Shown: positions 9,110 through 16,362 of the stretch, in pieces | How positions within the stretch are numbered: the stretch's first letter is position 1 | How the letters are laid out: each line of letters opens with the position of its first letter | Source: an uncultured Burkholderiales bacterium | Lineage (GTDB): Bacteria; Pseudomonadota; Gammaproteobacteria; Burkholderiales; Burkholderiaceae_C | Direction of reading: 5' to 3' | DNA length: 64,000 nucleotides | Assembly: GCA_937873395.1 (NCBI GenBank) | Contig: CALMYH010000107.1 | Span: forward strand, 1 to 64,000 | Notes under the pieces: generated by a model | The model's database searches: none | What the model was told of the DNA's origin: nothing | The model's input: the letters and a program-made list of their open reading frames with translations, nothing else | Program-made: the position numbers and the translations under genes

Positions 9110-9142
9110 AGCCGCCCACCTTCCCAGGTGGGTGGCTTTTTT
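9110..9142 (+). terminator. Rho-independent terminator after tRNA-Ser
   Basis: Hairpin AGCCGCCCACCT / AGGTGGGTGGCT around a TCCC loop, followed by a run of T. It ends the lysC / tRNA-Ser transcription unit. Confidence 0.9.
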
Positions 9143-9194
9143 ATTGTCCGGTTCGCAGCTCTGTGCCGCACCGGACATCTGTACATTCCAGACC

Positions 9195-10100
9195 ATGTCG
9201 AGCTCCAACCGATCCCTGACGGGTGTGGCCTTTGCCACCTTGTTGCTGATTGCCCTGATGATGGGCGCCAACCATGTGGCGGCGCGGTTCGCGTTCGACA
9301 GCGGGGTGTCGGTGGCCACCGCGGTGCTGTTTCGCAGTGGGGTCACGGCCTTGGTGGTGTTGCTGATCCTGCGCGTCTCGGGCATCGGGCCGTGGGTGCC
9401 AGCCGGACAGCGCCGTCCGCTGCTGCTGGTTGGTGCGCTGGTGGCGGTGCAGAGTCTGTGCCTGTACGCCTCGGTGGCGCGGTTGCCGGTGGCCCTGGCG
9501 CTGCTGGCCTTCAACGCGTACCCGTTGTGGACAGCGTTATGGGCGCGGATCCTCTATGGCGAGCGCCCCGAGCCGCAGGTGCTGTGCGCAATGCCCCTGA
9601 TTCTGCTGGGCCTGGCCTTGGCGCTGGACGTGTCTGGCGCCGCCTCGGGGTTGGGCGCTGCGGGGCACTGGGGCCGCATCGGCGCTGGCGTGCTGTTTGC
9701 CACGGCCGCTGCTGCCACCTTCGGCTGTGCGCTGGTCCTCACGCAGCACGGCACCGCCGGACTCGACGGACGGCTGCGCACGGCCAGCACCATGGGCATT
9801 GTGGCGGTCGTGGCGGCGGTGGTGGTGCTGGTGCAGGGCGGCCCGTCCTTGCCGCAGGCCCCGGTGGGCTGGTGGGGGCTGGCCGGCCTGACGGTGCTCT
9901 ATGGCACGGCCTTCACCGTCATGTTCACCGTGCTGCCCCGTCTGGGTGTGGTGGGCAATTCGGCCATCATGAACGTGGAGCCGATTTTTGCCCTGGTGCT
10001 GGCCTGGCTGCTGCTGAACCAGACCATTGCGCCCATGCAGGTGGTCGGAGGACTGTTGGTCGTTGCCGCGGTGATGTGGCTGGGTCTTCGCCGGCGTTGA
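9195..10100 (+). CDS. EamA/DMT-superfamily permease
   Basis: 301-aa integral membrane protein with about ten hydrophobic helices arranged as two EamA repeats of five, typical of RhaT/YdcZ-like drug/metabolite transporters. The first repeat includes MMGANHVAARFAF and a second-half hallmark is NSAIMNVEPIFALVLAWLLL. Members export amino acids, metabolites or small drugs; the substrate cannot be inferred here. ATG 9195 places the first helix at about residue 12 and skips a short upstream open stretch inside the terminator. It is followed by minus-strand hslR, so it is transcribed alone. Confidence 0.85.
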   Translation: MSSSNRSLTGVAFATLLLIALMMGANHVAARFAFDSGVSVATAVLFRSGVTALVVLLILRVSGIGPWVPAGQRRPLLLVGALVAVQSLCLYASVARLPVALALLAFNAYPLWTALWARILYGERPEPQVLCAMPLILLGLALALDVSGAASGLGAAGHWGRIGAGVLFATAAAATFGCALVLTQHGTAGLDGRLRTASTMGIVAVVAAVVVLVQGGPSLPQAPVGWWGLAGLTVLYGTAFTVMFTVLPRLGVVGNSAIMNVEPIFALVLAWLLLNQTIAPMQVVGGLLVVAAVMWLGLRRR

Positions 10101-10110
10101 AACCCCTGGG

Positions 10111-10584
10111 TCAGCGACGCGGTTCGTGGTCGTCCAGCCGGGCACTCCAGCGCTGGTCCCAGTCCGGGGCTGGATCGTGTTGCCGCCAGTGGTCCAGGGT
10201 CCGGCGTTCGCGTTTGGTCGGTCGGCCCTGGGTCTGCGCCAGCGCCGGCTCGGGTGCCAGCCGGCGCAGCTCGGCCTGGCGCTGTCGCTCGGCGACCGAT
10301 TCAGCGGTCTCCTCGTACAGCAGGGCGGCCACCGGAGCCGGGCCGCGGACCCCGCTGAGAGCGCGAACGACCACCATCCGGCGCAAGGGTCCTTGCTGGA
10401 GCTCGATCCGGTCACCGATGCGGACCTCGCGGGCCGGTTTGGTCGCGGAGCCGTTGACCTGCACACGACCGCGCGCAACTTCGTCACCTGCCAGTCCCCG
10501 CGTCTTGTAGAAGCGGGCCGCCCACAACCATTTGTCCAGGCGGATGCGGCCGGAGGCTTCTTTCGGGTCTTGAGGTGCGGGCAT
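10111..10584 (-). CDS. hslR: S4-domain RNA-binding protein, heat-shock protein 15 family
   Basis: 157 aa. The S4 RNA-binding domain is at the N-terminus (IRLDKWLWAARFYKTRGLA, then GRVQVNGSATKPAREVRIGD), followed by a basic C-terminal tail (RPTKRERRTLDHWRQH). E. coli Hsp15 binds stalled 50S subunits carrying nascent peptidyl-tRNA to recycle them; the same role is inferred. ATG 10584 puts the S4 motif at residue 13, as in homologues. It lies 35 bp downstream of hemH on the same strand, so the two may be co-transcribed. Confidence 0.88.
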   Translation of the reverse strand: MPAPQDPKEASGRIRLDKWLWAARFYKTRGLAGDEVARGRVQVNGSATKPAREVRIGDRIELQQGPLRRMVVVRALSGVRGPAPVAALLYEETAESVAERQRQAELRRLAPEPALAQTQGRPTKRERRTLDHWRQHDPAPDWDQRWSARLDDHEPRR

Positions 10585-10619
10585 GGGCGATGGCAAAGCT
10601 AGGTGAAGCTGCGCCCTGG

Positions 10620-11711
10620 TCAGTCCCTGGCCCCCATGGCCAGCGCCCGCACGCGGCTTTCCTGCAGCTCCATGGGGTTGTCGGCCTGCTTCGTGGGCCA
10701 GCCCTGCAGGTGGCGCTCGGCCAGGTCGGCCATGGCGCGGATCCAGTCCGGGCTGTCGTTGAGGCAGTCGATGTACTGGAATTCCTCGCCGCCGGCGTGG
10801 CGGAATGCCTCCTGGGCCTCCATGCGGATTTCTTCCAGGGTTTCCAGGCAGTCGCTGGTGAATCCGGGGCAGACCACATCGACGCTCTTGAGGCCCGCCT
10901 GCGCCTTGGCCACCAGGGTGGGCTCGGTGTAGGGTTCGAGCCACTTGGCCTTGCCGAAGCGCGACTGGAAGGTCACGGTGTAGCGGTCCTTGGCCAGGCC
11001 CAGGCGCTCGGCCACCAGACGCGCGGTCTTGTGGCATTCGCAGTGGTAGGGGTCGCCCAGCATCAGCGTGCGTTCGGGCACGCCGTGAAAACTCATCACC
11101 AGGTGGTCGCCCTGACCGTGGTGCATCCAGTGGTGCTGGATGCGTTTGGCCAGCGCCTCGATGTAGCCCGAGTCGTCGTGGTAGCGGTTGATGAAGCGCA
11201 GTTCCGGCAGATGGCGGGCCTTCAGGCCCCACAGGGCCACGGCGTCGAACACGCTGGCGGTGGTGGTGCCGCTGTACTGCGGGTAGGCCGGCAGAATGAG
11301 GATGCGGGTGACCCCCTGCGCCTTGAGTTCGTCGAGCACCGCCGGGATGGACGGGTTGCCGTAGCGCATGGCGTAGCGCACCGTGACCTGGTGGCCGCGT
11401 TCGCCCAGGTAGCCGCGCAGCAGGGTCGCCTGTTTCTCGGTCCAGACCTTCAGCGGCGAGCCGTCGGGGGTCCAGATGCTGGCGTACTTGGCGGCCGATT
11501 TCGCCGGCCGCACGCGCAGGATGATGCCGTGCAGGATCAGGGCCCAGATAGCCTTGGGAATCTCCACCACCCGGCTGTCGCTGAGGAACTCGGCGAGGTA
11601 GCGGCGCAGGGCCGGGGCAGTGGCTTCATCGGGCGTGCCGAGGTTGCACAGCACAACGGCCGTGCGGGGCGCCTGGCCATGGGAGAAGGGAGGTTCGGGT
11701 CGGAAGGACAT
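10620..11711 (-). CDS. hemH: Ferrochelatase
   Basis: 363 aa. Inserts Fe2+ into protoporphyrin IX, the last step of haem synthesis. Catalytic residues are visible: H209 in MSFHGVPE and E290 in CPGFTSDCLETLEEI. Other family blocks are NLGTPD, YPQYSGTTTASVFDA and the C-terminal ECLNDSPDWI-like segment (DCLNDSPDWIRAM). ATG 11711 is preceded by GGGAG; the frame continues upstream into the divergent HAD gene but that part lacks family similarity. Only 19 bp separate this start from the divergent HAD start, so the hemH promoter must lie inside the neighbour's coding sequence. Confidence 0.96.
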   Translation of the reverse strand: MSFRPEPPFSHGQAPRTAVVLCNLGTPDEATAPALRRYLAEFLSDSRVVEIPKAIWALILHGIILRVRPAKSAAKYASIWTPDGSPLKVWTEKQATLLRGYLGERGHQVTVRYAMRYGNPSIPAVLDELKAQGVTRILILPAYPQYSGTTTASVFDAVALWGLKARHLPELRFINRYHDDSGYIEALAKRIQHHWMHHGQGDHLVMSFHGVPERTLMLGDPYHCECHKTARLVAERLGLAKDRYTVTFQSRFGKAKWLEPYTEPTLVAKAQAGLKSVDVVCPGFTSDCLETLEEIRMEAQEAFRHAGGEEFQYIDCLNDSPDWIRAMADLAERHLQGWPTKQADNPMELQESRVRALAMGARD

Positions 11712-11730
11712 GCGATATTCTCCCGCACAC

Positions 11731-12480
11731 ATGAATTCCCCGTTCAGCAACGACCCCGATCCGGTGTTCCCGGTTTTTGACCCGGCCCGGGTGCAGGCGA
11801 TCAGCCTGGATCTGGACGACACGCTGTGGCCGATTTGGCCCACCATTGCCCGTGCCGAGGCCGCCATGCAGGCCTGGCTGGAGCTGCACGCACCGGCCAC
11901 TGCCAGCCTGTGTGCTGAACCGGGCGTGGCGCGAGCGGCCCGGGAGCGGATGGGGCGCGAGCGACCTGACTTCGCCCATGATCTGAGCGCCTTGCGGCGG
12001 GAGACGGTGCGCACCTTGCTGTCGCAGGCGGGCGATGATCCGGCTTTGGCCGAGGCCGCATTCGAGGTGTTTTTTGACGAGCGGCAGCGGGTGGAGTTGT
12101 TCGAAGATGCCTTGCCGGCCCTCGATTGGCTCAGTGCCCGATTCCCCATTGTGGCGCTGTCCAACGGCAATGCCGATTTGCGGCGTGTGGGGCTGGCGCG
12201 GCATTTCCATGCGGCGATCAGCGCGCGCGAATTCGGGGTCGGCAAGCCAGATCCGCGCATTTTTCATGCGGCCGCCGAAGCGGCCGGTGTTCCCGCCCGC
12301 GCGGTGCTGCACATTGGGGACGATGTTCACCTGGATGCCGTGGGGGCCCTGGAGGCCGGCATGCAGGCGGCCTGGGTCAACCGGGAGGCGCGCCCCTGGT
12401 CGCACGAACGCTGGCGCCCCCAAGTGATCCTGAGCGACCTGCGGACGCTGGTGGCCGTGCTGGATGGCACGGGTCGGTGA
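11731..12480 (+). CDS. HAD-superfamily phosphatase (YigB-like)
   Basis: 249-aa HAD hydrolase with all four motifs: I DLDDTLW (27-33), II ALSNGNADL, III lysine in GVGKPDPRIF and IV HIGDDVHLD. The alpha-helical cap between motifs I and II is of the subfamily I type. The overall pattern resembles YigB, a phosphatase able to act on the riboflavin intermediate 5-amino-6-(5-phosphoribitylamino)uracil, but HAD enzymes are promiscuous and the substrate is inferred only. ATG 11731 starts 19 bp from the divergent hemH. It is followed by the AT-rich promoter region of the ABC transporter. Confidence 0.85.
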   Translation: MNSPFSNDPDPVFPVFDPARVQAISLDLDDTLWPIWPTIARAEAAMQAWLELHAPATASLCAEPGVARAARERMGRERPDFAHDLSALRRETVRTLLSQAGDDPALAEAAFEVFFDERQRVELFEDALPALDWLSARFPIVALSNGNADLRRVGLARHFHAAISAREFGVGKPDPRIFHAAAEAAGVPARAVLHIGDDVHLDAVGALEAGMQAAWVNREARPWSHERWRPQVILSDLRTLVAVLDGTGR

Positions 12481-12512
12481 CGGCAGTGTCGTTATATGAA
12501 AAGTCGCAGCAT

Positions 12513-12542
12513 TTGCGTACGATTTAGATAAAGTTATATATT
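12513..12542 (+). promoter_or_regulatory. Candidate promoter of the betaine-type ABC operon
   Basis: TTGCGT (12513-12518), 18-bp spacer, TATATT (12537-12542), inside a markedly AT-rich 60-bp island (12488-12560) in otherwise GC-rich DNA. It leaves an untranslated leader of about 190 nt. Consensus resemblance only. Confidence 0.5.
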
Positions 12543-12734
12543 AATAGGATAAGTTCAATCCAACGTCTGTTGGTTGAGCGGCTGGTCCTAACGGGGTCTG
12601 CGCGTCTTGCGCCCTGGCCGATGTGCCCCCCCACCTTGCAGCAGCGTTCGTCTTCCTCCAGGCGTCGGGATGTGTATCCACATCGCGCGACGGACGGCAG
12701 TGCCCGATCCACGCGCCCTTCCGGAAGACCCCCC

Positions 12735-13778
12735 ATGATTCGATCTCCCCTGACCGCCGTTTCGATGCTGGCCTGTGCCGCCTTGCTGGCCGCCTGTGGC
12801 AAACAGGAACCGGCTGCATCCGACGCAGCCGGTCCGCAGGCTTCCTCCCAGGCCTGCGGCTCTGTCTCGGTCGCCAGCATGAACTGGCAGTCGGCCGAGG
12901 TGCTGGCCCAGATCGACCGGATCATCCTCGAGCGGGGGTATGGCTGCGAGGTGGAAATCGTTCCGGGCGACACCATGCCCACGCTGACCTCCATGATGGA
13001 GCGCGGCCAGCCCGACGTCGCGCCCGAGGCCTGGATCAATGCGGTGCGCCAGCCGCTCGATGCCGCGGTCAGCGAAGGTCGGCTGCACTACGCTGCCCGG
13101 TCGCTCAAGGATGGTGGTGTCGAGGGCTGGTGGATTCCGAAGTACGTGGCCGAGGCCAATCCCGACATCAGGACCATCGACGATGCGCTGGGACGACCGG
13201 ACCTGTTCCCGTCGGCTGAAGACAAATCCAAGGGGGCGGTGCACAACTGCCCGGCCGGCTGGAACTGCCAGATCACCACCGGCAATGCCTTCAAGGCCTG
13301 GGATGCCGCGAGCAAGGGCTTCGTGCTGCTGGACACCGGATCGGCCGCCGGTCTGGACGGTTCGATCGCCAAGGCTTACGAGCGCAAGGAAGGCTGGCTG
13401 GGCTACTACTGGGCCCCGACCTCCATTCTGGGCAAGTACCAGATGGTGAAGCTGGATGCGGGTGTGCCGCACGACAAGGACGCGTGGGAAAGCTGCAATT
13501 CGAAGAGCGATTGCAGCAACCCGGGCAAGAGCGACTGGGCAAGGGCAGAGGTGTTCACGGTCATCACCGATCGATTCCAGAAGGCCGGCGGACCGGCCGT
13601 CGGCTACCTGCAGAATCGCGGGTGGGACAACGACACGGTCAACGTCCTTCTGGCCTGGATGAGTGACAACCAGGCCGACGGGGAAACGGGAGCGCTGCAT
13701 TTCCTGCGCACACAGCCCGACGTGTGGCGTGCCTGGGTTCCTGCCGAGGTGGCGGAAAAGGTCCAGGCTTCGCTCTGA
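12735..13778 (+). CDS. Glycine betaine/proline-type ABC transporter substrate-binding lipoprotein
   Basis: 347 aa. Lipoprotein signal peptide with lipobox LLAAC (C21), so the protein is anchored at the outer face of the inner membrane. The rest resembles OpuAC/ProX-like periplasmic receptors: ASMNWQSAEVLAQID, PDVAPEAWIN, EGWWIPKYVAE and GYYWAPTSILGKY, whose Trp and Tyr residues are the type that cage quaternary ammonium groups. There is an unusual number of Cys (NCPAGWNC, SCNSKSDC) that could form disulfides. It lies 12 bp upstream of the permease. Function is probably uptake of a compatible solute or choline-like compound; the exact ligand is not determined. Confidence 0.85.
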   Translation: MIRSPLTAVSMLACAALLAACGKQEPAASDAAGPQASSQACGSVSVASMNWQSAEVLAQIDRIILERGYGCEVEIVPGDTMPTLTSMMERGQPDVAPEAWINAVRQPLDAAVSEGRLHYAARSLKDGGVEGWWIPKYVAEANPDIRTIDDALGRPDLFPSAEDKSKGAVHNCPAGWNCQITTGNAFKAWDAASKGFVLLDTGSAAGLDGSIAKAYERKEGWLGYYWAPTSILGKYQMVKLDAGVPHDKDAWESCNSKSDCSNPGKSDWARAEVFTVITDRFQKAGGPAVGYLQNRGWDNDTVNVLLAWMSDNQADGETGALHFLRTQPDVWRAWVPAEVAEKVQASL

Positions 13779-13790
13779 CCGGGGGCAGGC

Positions 13791-14678
13791 ATGTCCTGGC
13801 TCGATGAATTCCCGGCGCTGGGTGCCGACCAGCTCAGCGCCCTGCGCCGCAGCGTGGACGGCACCTTCCGCCAGTTCACGCGCAACCATGGCGAGACACT
13901 GGAAAAGGTGTTCGAGCCGCTGCGCGATTTCCTGATCTTCACGGAGCGGCTGCTCACGCAGTCACCGTGGCCGCTGGTGCTGGGCGGCATTGCCCTGGTG
14001 GCCTGGCTGGCCTCGCGCTCGTGGAAAGTGGTGCTGGGTTCGGTGCTGACTCTGCTGCTGATCGGCTGGTTCGGCATGTGGGACGACACGATGAAGACCA
14101 TCGCGATGATCTTCGTCTGCACGTTGGTGGCCATAGCCATCGGCCTGCCCATCGGCATCGGCATGAGCCGTTCCGACCGCATGCAACGCATCGTCAGCCC
14201 GGTGCTGGACGTGATGCAGACCATGCCCAGCTTCGTCTACCTGATCCCGGTGGTCATGCTGCTGGGCATCGGGCGTGTGCCCGGACTGATTGCCGTGGTG
14301 ATCTACGCCATACCGCCGGTGATCCGTTTCACCAACCTGGGTATCCGGCTGGTTGACAAGGACCTGCTGGAGGCTGCCGATGCGTTCGGGTCGTCGGCCT
14401 GGCAGAAACTGCGGCAGGTGCAGATACCGCTGGCGCTGCCGACCATCATGGGGGGCATCAACCAGACCATCATGCTGTCGCTGTCGATGGTGGTGATCGC
14501 CTCGATGATCGGGGTGCAGGGCCTGGGCCAGCCGGTGCTGCGGGCGATCACCAACCAGTACTTCACCCTGGGCCTGCTCAATGGCCTGGCCATTGTCGGC
14601 ATCGCCATCATCTTCGACCGCGTGTCGCAGGCTTACGGCAAGCGGCTGCAGAAACACCTGGAGGTGACCCATGGCTGA
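13791..14678 (+). CDS. Glycine betaine/proline-type ABC transporter permease
   Basis: 295 aa. After an N-terminal hydrophilic stretch (1-50) come about six to seven membrane helices with the binding-protein-dependent permease core. The EAA-like coupling loop is EAADAFGSSAWQKLRQVQIPLALPTI, followed by GGINQTIMLSLSMVVIASMIG, typical of ProW/OpuAB. It forms the membrane channel for the lipoprotein encoded 12 bp upstream and the ATPase whose ATG overlaps its 3' end by 8 bp. ATG 13791 is the only reasonable start. Confidence 0.92.
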   Translation: MSWLDEFPALGADQLSALRRSVDGTFRQFTRNHGETLEKVFEPLRDFLIFTERLLTQSPWPLVLGGIALVAWLASRSWKVVLGSVLTLLLIGWFGMWDDTMKTIAMIFVCTLVAIAIGLPIGIGMSRSDRMQRIVSPVLDVMQTMPSFVYLIPVVMLLGIGRVPGLIAVVIYAIPPVIRFTNLGIRLVDKDLLEAADAFGSSAWQKLRQVQIPLALPTIMGGINQTIMLSLSMVVIASMIGVQGLGQPVLRAITNQYFTLGLLNGLAIVGIAIIFDRVSQAYGKRLQKHLEVTHG

Positions 14679-15771
14679 AGTCGCGGCAGGCATCCGGATC
14701 CGCCAGCTCTACAAGATCTTCGGCCCCCGGCCGGGACCGATGCTGGAGCTGGTGCGGCAGGGCATGAGCAAGCAGGAGCTGCGCGACCGGCATGGTCACG
14801 TGCTGGGGCTCAAGGACATCAGCATCGACATGCCGGGCGGAGGCATCCAGGTGGTGATGGGACTGTCAGGCTCGGGCAAGAGCACGCTGATCCGGCACAT
14901 CAACCGGCTGATCGATCCGACCGCGGGCGAGGTGCTGGTGCCGGTGAACGGGCAGGATGTCGATGTGGTGAAGATGAACCACCGTGAGCTGCTGCAGTTC
15001 CGGCGCGAGCAGACGGCGATGGTGTTCCAGAAATTTGCGCTGTTCCCGCACTTCACCGTGCTGGAGAACGTGCAATATGGCCTGCAGGTGCAGGCGGTGC
15101 CCGCGCGTCAGCGACGGGAGCAGGCGGTTCGCTGGATCGAGCGGGTGGGGCTCAAGGGTTACGAAGACCACTACCCGAACCAGCTGTCCGGAGGGATGCA
15201 GCAGCGGGTCGGCCTGGCCCGGGCGCTGACCAATGACGCGCCCATCTTGCTGATGGACGAGGCCTTCTCGGCCCTGGATCCGCTGATCCGCAGCGACATG
15301 CAGTCGGTGCTGCTGGACCTGCAGCAGGAAATCGGCAAGACCATCGTCTTCATCACGCACGACCTGGACGAAGCCCTGCGCCTGGGCGACCGGATCGCCA
15401 TCCTGCGAGACGGCGAGGTGGTGCAGCAGGGCACCGGTCAGCAGATCGTGCTCCGGCCGGCCGACGACTACATCGCCAGTTTTGTGCGCGATGTGAACCG
15501 GGGCCGGGTGATCCGCTGCCGCACGCTGATGACCGAGGGTGCTCCGGTGCAGGGGCCCGCGGTCGACGGAGGCATGGTGATCGAGGAGGCCGCCCGCCTG
15601 CTCAACGCCGAGGGGGGCAAGGTGGCCAACGTGGTCAATGCCCGGGGTCGCCACCTGGGTGTGCTGACGATGGACGACATCATCGGGGCCATGGTGCCGG
15701 CGCGCGAGTCTGCCGCTGAAGTGCCTTCAGTCGGCAACGGAACCCAGGCGGCAGTCGCCTGGGCCCACTGA
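14671..15771 (+). CDS. Glycine betaine/proline-type ABC transporter ATP-binding protein
   Basis: 366-aa ATPase of the OpuAA/ProV type. Walker A GLSGSGKST (64-72), Q-loop VFQKFALFPH, signature LSGGMQQR (172-179), Walker B ILLMDEAF (D196, E197), H-loop FITHDLDEA. An N-terminal extension (MLELVRQGMSKQELRD) and a C-terminal CBS-like region (about 280-350, ending LGVLTMDDIIGAMV) match ProV-type ATPases, where CBS domains can sense ionic strength. It completes a three-gene osmolyte-type importer. The stop is 14 bp from the convergent SH3 gene. Confidence 0.93.
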   Translation: MAEVAAGIRIRQLYKIFGPRPGPMLELVRQGMSKQELRDRHGHVLGLKDISIDMPGGGIQVVMGLSGSGKSTLIRHINRLIDPTAGEVLVPVNGQDVDVVKMNHRELLQFRREQTAMVFQKFALFPHFTVLENVQYGLQVQAVPARQRREQAVRWIERVGLKGYEDHYPNQLSGGMQQRVGLARALTNDAPILLMDEAFSALDPLIRSDMQSVLLDLQQEIGKTIVFITHDLDEALRLGDRIAILRDGEVVQQGTGQQIVLRPADDYIASFVRDVNRGRVIRCRTLMTEGAPVQGPAVDGGMVIEEAARLLNAEGGKVANVVNARGRHLGVLTMDDIIGAMVPARESAAEVPSVGNGTQAAVAWAH

Positions 15772-15785
15772 AGCGCGGGGGGCAC

Positions 15786-16256
15786 TCACCAGCCCCAGAG
15801 CAGGCTGCCCGAGACCCAGCCGGACGTGCCGGTGGCCGTGTGTTCCACGCGCACCCAGCCGCCGCGCTTTTCGCGCGTGCGCAGAACGTCACCGTACTCC
15901 GCCTGCCCGACAACGGCGTGGTTGGTGCCGGGGCCACGCCGGATGTTGGCGGTGCGCGACTTGACCACATGGTGGGGGGTGTTGCCCACCAGGGAGCGTG
16001 CCACCCAGCCGCGATCGTTCTCGAAATCGGACACCTCCAGCCAGTTTCCCTGCCGCCGGATGACACGCAAGGGGTAGCCTCGTTTGAGCTCCCACAGGAT
16101 CGAGTTCTGGGTGCTTGGTCCCGAGCGCATGTTGACCGTTTTGCCCTGGACGCTGACCATGTCCTGGGCCCAGGCCGGAAAGCTGGCGGAAGCGGCCAGG
16201 GCGGCGCCGGCAAACAGGGCGAGCAACGAACGGCGGGAGGGGGATGGTCGGGTCAT
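15786..16256 (-). CDS. Exported protein with two bacterial SH3 domains
   Basis: 156 aa. The N-terminus has a twin-arginine-like start (SRRSLLALFAGAAL) and cleavage near PAWAQ at about residue 30. Two SH3b units follow: one from VQGKTVNMRSGPSTQ to GWVARSLVG, the second from RTANIRRGPGTNH to SGWVSGSL. SH3b domains bind cell-wall peptides or mediate contacts in the periplasm. No catalytic domain is present. ATG 16256 begins the signal peptide. It lies about 105 bp downstream of the Lon-like gene on the same strand. Confidence 0.8.
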   Translation of the reverse strand: MTRPSPSRRSLLALFAGAALAASASFPAWAQDMVSVQGKTVNMRSGPSTQNSILWELKRGYPLRVIRRQGNWLEVSDFENDRGWVARSLVGNTPHHVVKSRTANIRRGPGTNHAVVGQAEYGDVLRTREKRGGWVRVEHTATGTSGWVSGSLLWGW

Positions 16257-16362
16257 CCTGGGTGTTTCCTTTCCTCGTGAGTTCAGACGAATCCAGCTCG
16301 TTGGGAAGGGCGGCAGCCGGAAAAGTTCCGGTGTCGGCGGGGCTGGTCGAACGAAGGCCGTG

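Noticed and set aside
12481..12734. Small gene in the AT-rich region before the betaine-type transporter
   Set aside because: No frame has a ribosome-binding sequence with a plausible protein; the region is better explained as promoter and leader.
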